Shown here piece after piece: positions 23,901 through 36,086 of a stretch of DNA of 64,000 nt (within the stretch, counting starts at the first letter, position 1; every line of letters begins with the position of its first letter). Origin of the DNA: Bilabrum cf. latius (taxonomy: Eukaryota > Bigyra: Bicosoecida > Bigyra > Bicosoecida); the NCBI GenBank assembly GCA_965178125.1, contig OZ237754.1:558001-622000 (forward strand), given 5' to 3'. The translations under genes and the position numbers were made by a program. Under the pieces are notes generated by a model. It saw only the letters and a program-made list of their open reading frames with translations, did not search any database and was not told where the DNA came from.

Positions 23901-26218
23901 TGACCGTCACGAGGTCAGCTTCAGTGCCTACCACGAGCTCTGGCGGTGGAGCAGCACCTTTCAGTCCTTTGAATGCCAGTACAAAATCGACGTGGAGGGT
24001 TCGACAGCCGAAGCGGGATGCTGTCGCGGCTGAATCCAGGCGTAAGGTCGCCCAGGAGGCTTACGATCGAACACTCCGGAAGCGCGTGCAATCAAGTCTG
24101 CCAGTTTCGGGGGCGGGTGCGCCTGCGCCGTCGGCATCTACGCCACCGTACCATGCTGCAAACTACGTCGACGACCATGATCTGGAGGCCATTGACATGC
24201 TTAGCGAGTCTTCTGACGACGACCAGAAGGAGGCTGCTACTCTGCGGGCCCAGACCAAGATGCTGCAAGAAGCAAGGGGCAAGCTGAAGGTGGAGGTTTC
24301 TCCCGATCTCGAGGGCAAGCTGAGGCTGGTACCAAGGCAAAGCAAGTACCGGGGGGACGCATCGCTGGATCGAATGGAGTTTGCTCACCACACCATCAAG
24401 GCGCGCAGGAAGTTGATCGATGACGTCATTTTGCGGAGCAAAGAGCTGCTCCGAAGCATGGGGAAGGGGTCTCCCGCCAGCTCGTAGGCTCTCAAGAGCC
24501 AGGATGGTGATGGCATGGGCGAGGACAGCTTCAGAGACGAAGACGATTTGACAGCAAGCGTTGCATCGACTTCGAAGGCCTCAAGCATTGAGCTGAGTGC
24601 TCTGCACGTAAAGCCGCTTCCCTCCGCCAAGAAGGGTTTGCCTGCAGCTAGGCCACCTGTGACATCTGGGACATCGACCATCGCAGAGCTTCGGGCCGCC
24701 GGCCTGGCTCAGAGCAGTCTCCGGGGACTCTCCCCGCGCTCATCGATCGAAGACGTCGACACACCGCGCAAGACCGCCCTTCGCAAGGAGTCGGAGCACT
24801 CCGCGCGGCGTGGCAAGGGGAAAGCGGTGCGATTCGGACCGCCATCGAGTCGAGGCAAGGGCAGTGCAGAAGCTTCAGCAGGCCAAACGGAGGTCAATGG
24901 CAGTCCCAAGTAGCCGCGCGTCTAGGCTGTCGATTCAATCGCCCCACCCTAGCCACCAGCCGTGTCAGGGCACAAGGCGGAGGGGGGGCACATTCCGGCC
25001 GTGCCAGGCAGCTCTGCAGCGGCACAGCAAAAGAATGCGCGCGGTGATACGTCCGAGTCGAAGAACGATGGGGCGGACTCAGGAGGTGGTGGTGCAGGTG
25101 GTCCCATCGAGGATTTTGGCGAGTCTCTCCTCCTGGATGTGCAGCCGTACGAAGCTGGGTTAGTTGACGAGGAGGGCATCCCGCTTGGGACAGCAGTCGG
25201 CACCAATCGTAGCAACGAGGGCAGCGCCAGCAGTAGCAACGGAGCTGACCGTGAGAAAAGTAGCAGTAGTGCAAGCTCCAAGAAATCGTCATCCGTTGGT
25301 GGCGCGCCCAAGATTGGGATTCGTGCTCCACAACCTGAGGGACTGGACTCGGGCCCCAGCTTTGCCTCGAGTGTTGAAACGCCGCGGATCCATTTTGACT
25401 CGGACGAGAGTGTGGACGAAGCAGCGCTCATCCGGCAGGCCGTCAACAAGAAAGCAATGAGAGCTGAGAGGAAGAGCCAGAGATAGGAAGCAAAGGCCTT
25501 TGCGTACGGTGGAAGCCCCTCTGCCGAGGCCGAGCCAGCACAGTTGTCGTCGCTAGCACCGCCTACTGGTGTATCCGTGGCGTAGGGCTCGCCTGCTGGA
25601 ATTTCTAGTGGTACTGGCGCAGCGTCGCGGGGAGGGTCCGCTGCCGAGAGCTCCGCAGAAGCACAGCCGCAATCGACAGGCTCAACTGCCCCTGGCGCAA
25701 ACGCTGAGTCTGCACCTGCACCTGCTGCTGGCAGTACAACACAGGCAAATGTGGACAAGCCGCAGGCAAGCAGTGCAGATGGCAAGGCGGGAGGCAAGCC
25801 TAAGCGAACCGTGTCGGTTAAGCACCAGGACGTCCTCGATCAGGCACGTGTGGAGCGGAGGAGCGGGGTTGCCTCATCGGCTAGGCCCCGCAGACCGAAG
25901 CGGGCAGCACCCAAGCCGAGCGTGCTCGTGGGCAGTATGGTGGGTGCAGGCAGGCCATTCCGTGGACGGGAAGGCATGCCTGACGACGCACTGCCCTACC
26001 CAGCGGCAGGAGTAGGACCTGAGGCGCTGCTACTCACAGGCGGTCTCCCTTTCCCCGAGGCTGGTTTCGGAGACCGGGTCATGGTGGACGGCTTCAGCTT
26101 CGAGGCGGCCGAGGTGCTGGCCAGGGAGGGCCCGAAGGGGTTGCGCAGGCTGGAGACCGAGAAAGAGATTCGGCTGGTGCGGAGGGGGATGGAGCTAGCG
26201 GGATTGCACGAGTCGTGA
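11959..26218 (+). CDS. Giant (about 4,720 aa) protein with degenerate inositol-5-phosphatase-like region and two PX domains
   Basis: Exon 1 is 11959-12017 (ATG 11959) and a 97-nt GT-AG intron covers 12018-12114. Exon 2 (12115-26218) is a single frame over 14 kb with no TAA or TGA until 26216, interrupted only by about 25 TAG codons (for example 15287, 15917, 15920, 18791, 21014, 22481 and 24485). Around residues 790-840 and 1340-1670 there are segments in the order seen in IPPc phosphatases: VNWKVGW...DLYVIHLQDV, then LMSLVVVRAEL, then SLCFVNVQLDAG, then VVVAGDMGFG. The catalytic residues expected at these motifs are changed (WN to WK, QE to QD, NxHL to NVQL, GDLN to GDMG), so it is probably catalytically dead. 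Two PX domains follow near residues 2030-2155 (RRSLFEFHCLHRLLR) and 3000-3230 (RRYRQFVALD, FLDSPSK). The rest is Ser/Gly/acidic low complexity. It probably acts as a membrane-inositide scaffold. The first exon is a model. Confidence 0.75.
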
Positions 26219-26395
26219 ATTTTGCGATAAGATGACGTTTCTGTTTGTTGCAGCGCATCTGGAGCTTCGCTGTCGAGCCAGATGCGTCGGCTCCGGGTCG
26301 ATCGGATCAACGACACAACACATTGCTTGGAAGGGGAAACCACAAGCTCAGAAATATACAGAAAAGCAAACAGTTCATTGATTTTCAAGCGTTTT

Positions 26396-28096
26396 ATGAC
26401 GCAGTTGGCAGCTGTCCTCCAATTCGCCACAGTTTTGACCCTAGTTGCACCCGGAAGGGTCACGGCAGGACAGGTATCATGCAAGTAGGGGCGGTATGCC
26501 TCAAGCACTGCTGTTGTTGAATCGCCTTAGAATGATGCAAATAGTACGCTTTGGCACGGATTCGATCCCAGTAGCATGCGCCGATTCGGGGAAGTCAATG
26601 GATCATCAAGCACACTTGCCGTTGGTTTGCTCGGCGGCCAATCGCACTACTTTGCTGTGGGATCGCAGCAGGCACCCACCTCGAATATTGCAGAGTGCTA
26701 GCTACCGAATCCTTCAGGGCACATGCATGGCTCAATTCTAGACCCAAGCAATTCGACATACCCCAGGAACGGAGAAGGCAGCATGGTTGCGCTGAGCGGA
26801 CCTCTTGGTCTATCCACAGGTAGTATTTTGTTTTTCTACGCTAAACAAACACAGTCTTAGGATGTTGGCAAGTCTTCAGTCTTCCTGCGAAGGTCCAGCG
26901 ATGGTGGATCAACGTGGATGTCTCCAGTCGAGTTTGCGGCATCCAATGGGTCATCGAGAGGATTGATCAGCACAGCTCGAGCTAGCAATGGCACATTAGT
27001 GGTTGCCTACATGCTAGGCGAGTCCAAATCTGCGGCTGTCAAGGTATTCCGCACATCAACAGACGGAGGCAAGTCGTGGTCCGTGGAGCGGCCGCTGTCC
27101 GACGGCATTCGCCCGTACATGTCTGGTGCGATGGATAGGATGAGGCGTCTCTCATCCGGAAGGATCCTGATCCCAATCCATGCCAAGCTGCCGCTTCCCA
27201 GCGATGGTACATTCGGTGTCGCAGGCGCAACGAAGCAGCTGCTTGGCACATACGTCTACCACAGCCCCCCCGCGAGCAACGGCATGCAGTTTCTCAGGGC
27301 AACCAAAGACCCCATCACGGTCCCTTCGAATCCATTCAACAATCCCGACGCGGGATTCTGGGAGGCTGCCTTGGCAGAGTGGGCCCCCGGCCACGTCATC
27401 ATGGTGGCCCGCACCGCGACCGGGAGGCTGTGGGCCAGTTTCTCAGAGGACGATGGCCTTTCATGGACGGTGGCGATGCCCACGGACATTCGGAACCCGC
27501 TGTGCCCCCCACAGCTGTACGCGCTCCGACCAGTAGATGGGTGGAGTGGGAACGCCCCTACTGGCCCGTCGACCACATCAGCCACGTCAGCAACGGGCTG
27601 GCCGGTGGTACTGCTTAACGACCCCCACACCAACACGAGTGCCGAGGGCCCAGAGGCGTGGGCCATGGGCCAGAGGCTGATCCTGGGCATGAGGACGCTA
27701 TCTTCGGATTCCATGCGTGTAGCGGAGCAAACTGCCTTGTCGTATACGAGGCAGGTGATCAAGGGGAGCAACAGCATGCTGTCGTCAATTGATCTAGATC
27801 CGCCGGAAGTAAAGCTCGCGTGGCAAGCGTCTTCCTATCGCACGATCGAGTACGACGGCAACAACTGGTACTCGTACCCGAGTGTGATCCGAGTGGCCAA
27901 ACTGAAGCATGGCTTCGGACATCTATCCGATGGCGGTGAATCATCGCCACAGCCGCGGGCGGCTGGGCCAAGTGCAGGCTCCAATGCGTCCAGCCTGCTC
28001 CTGAGCTACTACGCCTCGCCTGGAGGACCAGCTGCCCGGTCCCTGGTAATCCAGAACGTGCCAGTGGAAAAGGACCCACTGCCCAGTCCCTGGTGA
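26396..28096 (+). CDS. Secreted sialidase-like (BNR/Asp-box) beta-propeller protein
   Basis: Exons 26396-26819 and 26880-28096 give 546 residues ending at TGA. The 60-nt intron has GTAGTA...TTCAG with a CTAAAC branch-like site. ATG 26396 opens a clean signal peptide (MTQLAAVLQFATVLTL... cleaved after VTAG), so the protein enters the secretory path. Three Asp boxes are visible: RRSSDGGSTW, RTSTDGGKSW and SEDDGLSW. The early RNGEGSM motif is also typical of planctomycete/protist GH33-like propellers. These enzymes cleave terminal sialic acids or related sugars; the substrate here is unknown. TAG codons at 26486, 26529 and 26699 lie in the N-terminal part and are needed to join the signal peptide to the propeller. 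The next gene (-) converges. A second glycosidase-like propeller lies 5 kb away. Confidence 0.75.
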
Positions 28097-28275
28097 TCCA
28101 GAGTCTGGATCGTGCCAGTGCGTGACAATCGTGGTGGAAGCTGCGGAGTCCCTGAGAACCTGAGGACAGCCGTCTAATTAGTTGCGTAACTGTGATCTGT
28201 AGGTCAATCAATCAAAGGCTCCCAATTGACAGCCGGCAGTTATGATATCAGTAACATGCACTCTCCTGTTCCCTG

Positions 28276-31200
28276 TCAGCATCCGGGATCCGGAGATGCA
28301 CCCCCTAACGTGGCACCAGCCATTCCGTCCATGTACCTGTGAGCCTCTGCCGTTCTGCCCGCATCCAACAGGAGCGCCACCAGCTCCTGCACCGTGGCCC
28401 TGTACTCCTGGCTCTGCTTGCCCTTCTGCAGGGTCAGGGCCTCCACTAGGTGAGACAGTGTCTTGACTTTATCCGTAAATGACGAATGTGTAATCATGGT
28501 GCGCATTCTCTTCAAGACTTGAAGATAGGCAGGATGCAGCTTGCTCAGCGCGGTCTCCAATATCTACCTGCATTGCTCCAAAAGACTCATGGCCTCCAAA
28601 CACTTGCCCTGCGAGCGCATGCCTACTGCCATGCTGTTGAGCGTACGGGCGTACTCGGGAGGCTTCTTGCCTAGTGCGGTCTCCAGTATCTACCTGCATT
28701 GCTCCAAGAGATTCATGGCCTCCAAAAACTTGCCCTGCAAGTGCAGACACGAGACCATGCTGTTGAGTGTACGGGCGTACTCGGGATGCATCTTGCCTAG
28801 CGTCGTCTCCTAAATCTACCTGCATTGCTCCAAAAGATCCATGGCCTCCACATGCTTGCCCTGCGACTTGAGACATAAGGCCATGCTGTTGAGCACGGTG
28901 GCATAGTTGGGATGCAGCTTGCCCAGTGCAGTCTCCATGATCTGCTTGCATTGCTCCAGGATCTCCAATGCCTTAGGCTACTTGCCCTGTGATTGCAGAC
29001 ACGAGGCCATGTTGTTGAGCGTACTGGCGTACTCGGGATGCATCTTGCCTAGCGTTGTCTCCTAAATCTTCCTGCATTGCTCTAAAAGCACCAATGACTC
29101 CGCATACTTGCCCTGTGAGTCCAGGCACGAGGCCATGTTATTTAGCGTAGTGGCGTAGTCAGGATGGTCCTTGCCCAGTGCGGTCTCCATGATCTGCATG
29201 CATTGCTCATACAGCTTCAATGCCTCCGCATACTTGCCCTGTGGGACAAGACATGAGGCCATGTTGTTGAGCGTGGTGGCGTAGTCAGGATGGTCCTTGC
29301 CCAGGGCGGTCTCCCGTATCTGCCTGCATTGCTCATACAGCTTCAATGCCTCCGCATACTTGCCCTGCGACTGCAGGCACAGGGCAATGTTGTTGAGCGT
29401 GGTGGCGTAGTTCGGATGCAGCTTGCCTAGCGCTATCTCCCGTATCTGCCTGCATTGTTCATGCAGCTTCAATGCCTCCGCATACTTGCCCTGCGACTGC
29501 AGGCACGAGGCAATGTTATTGAGCGTACGGGCGTAGTTCGGATGCATCTTGCCTAGCGCTATCTCCCGTATCTGCCTGCATTGCTCATACAGCTTCAATG
29601 CCTCCGCATACTTGCCCTGCGACTGCAGACATGAGGCCATGTTGCTGAGCGTACGGGCGTAGTCAGGATGCATCTTGCCTAGCGCTATCTCCCGTATCTG
29701 CCTGCATTGCTCATACAGCACCATGGCATCCTGACGGTCTATGACTAGGCATGACGCTATGTCATGCAGCGTTGTAGCAAGCCTCAGGGTGTCGCGTGAT
29801 ACACCAGGCTTGGCCATAAGGTCGGCAATGCAAGTAGCAGCGGCACGCCGAGTATGTTCCAGACCAGAGGACTTTGCCGATAGATTGCTCAGTGCATCCA
29901 ATACACCGGCTTGGTCTGACCCTTCGACTCGCTACGTGTGCGCCAGCTCTTGCACCAAGCTGATTGCACCCTCTATTGCATCCATTCGATGTATACCCCC
30001 AGCTGCTGCAAGGCTGGTCCCTGCACAGTTTGCGCATGAGGTGTGCACGACACTTTGCATGCCGATGCTGGGTCGAGTCGTAGCCTGTGCCAGATCAACA
30101 GTAGTGTCGACCCCAGTTGATGCGAACAGCTGTGCCGGTAGCTACCAATCTATGGAGCGTTTAGCTGTTTCATCCGAAAGGTCCAATCGGCGGCCATCTA
30201 TAGTTCCAAAGATTGAGTGGTTGCCATTCACCTGTCCATGCAGCAGAGCCGCACCAACAAGGCCCCTCTCCCCCTCGTCCTCCAGCTGATCCACAAGCAG
30301 ACGGACATGCCTGAGACCCAGACCAAACGAGTGCATCAACCGCTTCAGCACGACACGATGCACCGCTGGATCTGCCTATACATCCACTGTGCGGTAAAGA
30401 GCCAGCACCTCGGCGCTAGCCTTGGCATACAGCTTACCGATACACTGCCGGGCTCGTGACCTAGCTCTTGCATCTCCTCTCATGATCAAGTCCGGGCTCA
30501 GGCCCTCGAATGCATCATCGCCCTCCAGCTCCCGCAGCCGATGCGCAGCCTCGGGAGGCAGCAAACAGGTCATAGCCGCATTACCAGAGTAGTACCATCG
30601 TGGACATGCCACGATCGCCACCATGATCACCTTGCCGCTGCTGTCCTTGGCGCAAGCACTAATGCAGCCTGAGTCAACGTGGCGCTGCATGCCACCTGAC
30701 TTGAAGGTGACGCCTGCCATCACTCCAGTCGAATCACACCATTTCTGCAGGGCAGCGCGCACCAGCTCAATCGAGACAGATTGTGGACGACCAGACATGC
30801 AAAATGAGTCCAGCTGCCCACGGTGCAGTATTGGCATACCGCCCGGCTCTAATCCAGCGGTTCTCGTGTCAATTGCCCACACACGCGGCTTGGCCTCATC
30901 GGACCTCATCCAGTCCATCCACGGCACATCAGGCATCAGCAGCCGGTGTGTATCCAGTATCATCCTCTACCCGCTCGGCAGCTGGTGCACCTCCACATCG
31001 AATGGAAGATGCATGTTGACCTCAACATCGCCCAGCTGCTCACACACATGCTCCACATTGGGCACAGGCTTTCTGTAGTCTAAACGCGCGCCTGATGACT
31101 CAATTGCAGCGAACACAGCCCGGGCCAGCTCCTGCTCCTGCGGTGTGAGTCTCTTCTCGTCCTCCGCCGTCAGCCGCATGCACCCATGATCCAGTGCCCC

Positions 31201-32808
31201 CCTGACACGCTTCACGCAATCAGGGTCCATGCCACGCTCTTGCAGCACATCGAGAAATGTAGTGGAAGTGGAAGTACTGGTACCACCAGTGTCTGATGCA
31301 ATGTATTTGTGCTGCACTGCCTTGAAACCGCGGGCCACATACTCCGCGATACCAAAGTGCCGCGCAAGAGGCTTCACCACGTCCTCCAGCTGCTCCTCGT
31401 CCTGGTGCATAGATGTCCCTCCATCTGAAGACCCCACTCGCAGCGTCGTATCACGAACCGATGTTGCGAAGGCAGTTTCGAAGGCTCCAGCATCAGGCTC
31501 TTGCCCACCGTGTTGCGATTCATGCGACTTACGGAATGCTGCCTCATCCCATGCCATGCACCCTCGCACATCCACTCGAGCAAATGCCTGCACACGGATC
31601 GAGTAGTGCCCACCTCCCACCAGACCCGCACACACATCCACGCACTCCAGCAGAGGTGTCGACACGTGCACACTGTCCATAGCGTGCACCCAACGACTCG
31701 CTGCCGCCTCCCGTTTGGCCGCCTTGGCTGCCATGCGTGTGCTGCCGTAGAAGCCCAGGTGGTCGAACGCGAACTTCAGAAACAGGCCCAGACCCTCATG
31801 CACTGCCTTGATGCCCCCGGCCATGCCACCTGCATCGATGAATGTGAGACCCAGGGCCTTCTCGATCTTGGCCTTGTCACCATCGGTGAAGCCCACGGGG
31901 TCCAGCGACCTGTCACCGTGCCTCCATTTCAGCTCCATCTCGGGAAAACCCTCCAGCGCTTTGCGCACGTCCTGCCTGAAGAGCACCCCGATGCGGTCTA
32001 GCCTTTGCTTGCGATCCTGCTGCTCGTGCGGCCACAGGGCCAAGGTGCGCTTGGCGGCCTCGAATGCAGGCTGCCTGCCCTTGGGGGAAGGAGCTTCATC
32101 GTTGCTATCGTCAGCAGTCTTCTTCGTCCTTGCATCTAATAATGGACTCATTACTGCGTGTCCCGCGCTGGCCCGCCCATCTCCGGCCTCATTGCCACCC
32201 ACAGACACAGGCCCATACGATGGCATGGGTACCTGCCCTGCCCCGGCCCGCCCATCTCCGGCCTCAATGCCACCCACAGACACAGGCCCATACGATGGCA
32301 CCGGCAGGTCCCCTTTGCTGTTGTGCCCGATAATTCTCTCAGACTTCTATTCGACAGCCTCAGATTTTCCTATCGTGCCCGCTTCACCTCCGCCCCCCAC
32401 TTTCAGTGCCCTCCCGTCACTGGATTCCGCTACCTCGTACGGCAGTCGGACAGCAGATGACTAGTCCGCCCCAGCACAGGATGCAGCATGCGAAAGCACA
32501 CGAGTTTTGGTCATTGTCAAGTCCGCAGACATTTCGGAGTCGGCATGTACTTGGGGCGATGCTGGGGGCCTGACCGATTCTGTTGGCGGCTCAATCCCCG
32601 ATTCATGCTGGCCGGGGTCTCCGCCAAAACTTCCATCTAAATCATCGTTTATTTGTTGTACTAAAGTCGTGGTTGATCTATGTACACCGCTGGGATCTGT
32701 CGTTTCATTGCGCGAGCAGCAAGCCGCCGCTTCGCCCTCGGGACCTATATGCACTTGTAGCGGGCAGCTACCAGAGGCAAGAGGCTTATCTAGTTGTTTG
32801 TCTGACAT
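28276..32808 (-). CDS. CLU-domain-like protein with C-terminal kinesin-light-chain-type TPR array
   Basis: One intronless frame of 1,510 residues runs from ATG 32808 to TGA 28276-28278. Residues about 250-750 match my recollection of protist clustered-mitochondria (CLU) central domains: GLGLFLKFAFDHLGFYG, then LRVGSSDGGTSMH, then MILDTHRLLMPD. From about residue 990 there are roughly a dozen 42-residue TPRs with consensus cores SQGKYAEALKLYEQCRQI and ALGKMHP.YA.TLNN. CLU proteins act in mitochondrial distribution and bind mRNAs on their TPRs. TAG falls in the Gln column of the repeat core at 28818-28816, 28692-28690 and 28566-28564, and elsewhere at 29064, 28980, 28812, 30378, 30969, 32349 and 32463. 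An 18-residue motif (PSYGPVSVGG-based) is duplicated near the N-terminus. The CLU assignment is moderately sure; the TPRs are certain. Confidence 0.7.
28560..29760 (-). repeat. 126-bp TPR-coding tandem repeat array
   Basis: About ten near-identical 126-bp units encode the TPRs of the CLU-like gene. The high identity between units points to recent duplication or gene conversion. Units toward the 3' end carry TAG where other units have CAG, which makes this array an internal test of the code. Confidence 0.9.
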
Positions 32809-33144
32809 TCTGTGTAGGGCAAAACAACTGTCCGGATTCCCTTACAATTCCTGGAAGCAGAAGGCCGCTATGTAGTAGACAGCTGGGATTGAGCTGCCAG
32901 TGGTAGGGATCGATGTCGCAGTGCGAATCAAGAATGGTTTGTTGGCCGCGGCAGGAATCATTAAAAAGTTGTAGAGAGCCGATGTACGTATCACGACTCC
33001 GTTTTATTGTGAAAACGGCTGGGACACAAGACGTTGCAACCGCCTGCAGTGCCAAAACGCCGTGTACCTCCCTCCATACCCCCAGAGCTGAGGCACTGCG
33101 CTGCTATTCTAACTCTGTGCTAGTAATGCACATCGTCAATCGCA
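32809..33144. other. Tandem intergenic region
   Basis: This lies between the end of the propeller gene (33145, -) and the start of the CLU-like gene (32808, -). It holds the latter's promoter. I see no additional gene. Confidence 0.5.
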
Positions 33145-34633
33145 TCAGAAGTACGACTGTAGCAGCTTCTCGAGTGTCACGCCTTCCGCCGTTTCGCCCG
33201 AGCAGGCGAACCCCTCAGGCCCCTTCTTCCACCCGCTGGAGCCCTGCCCGTCGCAGCCCCACACCACGAATGCTCGGTTCGGACCCCCCTTCTGGGGCGC
33301 CGCCCCCCCCCAACTCTCGCAGCAAAAGTCCACGTCATTCGACGCGATGTCCCATTTGGAGCGGAAGGGGAAGGAGAGGCTGGCGTTCCCATTCTCTAGG
33401 TTCTGGGCGGCTGGCCGCATGAACTCGCTGGCAACGCGCGTGTCGTTCTGGGACGGCTCGACGAACGCCAGCTTCGCCTGCTCCCAGTGGAGCAGGTCTT
33501 TGGACCGCTGCAGGACGATCTTGCGCCCGCCCGAGCCCGTGTAGTAAAAACCATCAGAAGGCAGATACCTCACGCTGGGGCACGCCTCCACGCCCCCTTT
33601 CGCCTGGCTTGGTGGCAGCGTGACCCACCCGGATCGCAGGTCCCCGTTCTCGTTGTTGTTCACGATCCAGGCATCGCCCGACTCGGTAGCCATCACGTAG
33701 CGGTGCGGAGGAAGGTTCCCCGGCAGGTTCGCTGCCGCGGGTTGCTGTTGTTCTGCACCACTGGCACTGGCATCAGGCAGTTGCTTCTGCTGCCTCTACT
33801 GCTGCTCGCCAGGCCCGTACACCCTCCCAATGTCGGTGTTGGGGCCGCTCCACGTGATACCGTCGGCAAGCGAGCGCTCCCATGTCACCAGATCGCTAGA
33901 GTTGAACACGTACACGCCGCACTCCCAGTGCCCGCAGAACTTGTGGGGAGGGCCAAAGGGCCGCTTGGCCGTCTTGTTGGCGCCTCGCTCGTTCGGCGTG
34001 GCGGATACCCACAGCATTCCGTGGTCATAGTCCACGAATGCCGCCCCAAATCCGAATCCGATGCTATGCGACACGTTCTGAATTACCTGCCCCGTTTCTT
34101 TGTCTCGGATTCTGAAGTAAGAATGTCCGAGGTAGGTCGAGTTCCACAGCTCCTCTACGCCATGCAGGCGAAAATGAAAGCACGATACTATGACGTATAT
34201 GACAAGAAAACAATTCATACAGGCGTACAAGTACATCAGTGTCTCACCATGTCCCCAGTAGGCCCCATATGGGTCCCCCCAACCCGGAATGTCCAGCGGG
34301 CCTCGGCATACGTTTTCAAGAAGGTACATCTTGTCTGCAAAAATTCTCGAGGTCAAGTACTTTGTATTACCAAGTAGAGTTTCACTCAGAGGCGTCAATC
34401 AGTCAATCATCCGTACTCTTACTGTCTTTTGGCCAGAAAAACGGGGTGGTCTCGCACATGGTGGCGTCATACGATCCCAACGTGGCAAAATTCCCGTCGA
34501 GAAAAGCAGTTGCACCTGCAATCATATTGATGTAAACATGCAACAAGCGCATATCTGTGAATACTCCGTAGACTGCGGTAGGAAGGAGGAAAACTCTCAA
34601 GTTCTAATGAACCTGGACAGAACGTTCGCGCAT
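33145..34633 (-). CDS. Five-bladed beta-propeller glycosidase-like protein (GH43/GH32 type)
   Basis: Three exons (34633-34423, 34334-34248, 34154-33145) splice to 435 residues ending at TGA. The introns of 88 and 93 nt have GTAAGA...TTGCAG and GTGAGA...GCGTAG borders and keep phase. The mature protein opens with ETTPFFWPKDNKMYLLENV, typical of blade 1 of furanosidase-like propellers. It continues with FRIRDKETGQVI, SSDLVTWE and SGPNTDIGRVYG, ending in blades with GFYYTGSGG and RSKDLLHWEQA. The active-site acids cannot be placed with certainty. A hydrophobic N-terminal region (residues 12-50) may be a signal or anchor. One TAG is in the Gln-rich linker GEQQ-TAG-RQQKQ (33798-33796) and a second is near the N-terminus (34606-34604). 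The start is the first in-frame ATG and is less certain. Confidence 0.65.
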
Positions 34634-34846
34634 TTGCAGTCCGTTCCCGTCCGGCCGAGAAATTTAGTGATTCCCGCAGAACTAAGACAAGATGCCGAGC
34701 AAGCTTAACCCTAATGCAAAGAAGAGTACTGTTAAGACACCTTCATAGCGTCTCTCAAAAGATATGATAGAAGATAGGGCAGGATAGTCGATATCACACC
34801 TTCGAGAAGCGCGCTAGATCTGCAAGTGAGGCCTCTTGCAGATTTC

Positions 34847-35755
34847 ATGTCAATTATCAACTATGTTCTCCGATATCATCCTAAACAGTATAATGTTTGT
34901 AAATTTGATGACCACGAACGCCTGTATCTGTTTCGAGCGGGTCTACAAGCTACTAATGGTACTGCCAAGTTCTTTGCGCTATCCTCTGAGCGCAGATATA
35001 GGTCGCCATCTGACCCGCCGCTGGGGACAGTGGCTCTATCTAGGTAGTAGATAGCTTTGGCTCGTGATCAGGCGCGCTGTTCTGAGGACGGCAGCTTGAG
35101 CATGCGTACCGGAACGCAGCTCGAGTGGTCCAGCGCGGCGCCCAGGCAGCTTGCGATCGCCGGTCCAATGCTTGGCCCTCGCGTCACAAAGCACTCTGGT
35201 GTACACATTCATGGTAGCGATAGGAGCGCAGGATCTGCCGCCTCGGGTCCAGGGGCCCGCAAAGCGAGCAAGATGTCTAGGAGCAAGGAGCGGTTGCGAG
35301 AGCTCGTCGTCGAGGAGGAACGAGATGCATCGCACGGTGGTGCACTGAGGCCCATGGCAGATGATGCACCTACTACTGAACCAACTATGAAGTCATCTGG
35401 ATCTCCAAAGGGGGCTCATCTGCCGAGCAGCAGGCGCGCAGTGCCCTCGATTCGAACGCCGCTGTCTCCTCTGCTCTCGCCCCTGCGACCCCAGGGCGCG
35501 ATGAAGGGCGCATCGGGTGGACAAGCAAGCAGCTATATGCTAGACAAGACTAGGGTCAGAAGTTTTGCTTCCGCTGCTGCCGTTCCTGGCTCTTCAGCGC
35601 CCGGATCATCCAGCCCGTCGGTGGCGGTTTCGAAATCAGGCACTGGCGCATCAGTGGTCGGCAGGCTGCGGAGCCCCTCTGGTCTCCGGAGCCCGACGGG
35701 CATGAGGAGTCCGATCCGCGGGGGTGGGGGAAGATCGAGCGGGATGCGGCTGTGA
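34847..35755 (+). CDS. Ser/Arg/Pro-rich low-complexity protein
   Basis: A 302-residue frame from ATG 34847 to TGA 35753-35755, with a tandem TAG-TAG at 35045-35050. The C-terminal two thirds are Ser, Pro, Gly and Arg rich with repeated RSPSGL/RSPTGM/RSPIRG steps, a pattern common in disordered phosphoproteins that bind microtubules or RNA; that role is inference. A short charged helix (SKERLRELVVEEER) lies in the middle. The first 65 residues are encoded by AT-richer DNA, so part of that stretch may instead be intron or 5' leader, with translation starting later. It is divergent from the propeller gene. No family recognised. Confidence 0.5.
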
Positions 35756-36086
35756 TCGAAGCATGGATTATGCGATTCGATGGCCGAGAGTGCTCTTCTG
35801 CGGATTCTTGTGGCTTCAGCTTGACTGCGCAGCGCAGGAGCGGGATATTTGGATACAAGCCCTTTTGCGACTATTTTAAACTGGTGATACGTCTCGAATA
35901 AGACCAGCACGGAGCAATTCAACAACTTGTCACATGATGGTGGGGGTTGCGACCAGTCCGCGCGACTGCCAACGGAACCACGAGCGAAGCGCAGCAGCCG
36001 GTTTTGTGCAGTACGAAGGCTGACTGCGTTACTAAATGGGATTATGTGCAAGTTCATAGGTATGTTCCAACTCTGTTTTGTGAAAA
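35756..36086. other. Intergenic region between two + strand orphan genes
   Basis: AT-richer sequence with stops in all frames. I see no gene or RNA; it presumably contains the 3' end of one gene and the promoter of the next. Confidence 0.5.

Noticed and set aside
26855-26860. In-frame TAG just before the sialidase Asp box as another sense codon
   Set aside because: It lies inside the 60-nt intron 26820-26879, because only that acceptor keeps phase with the upstream exon.
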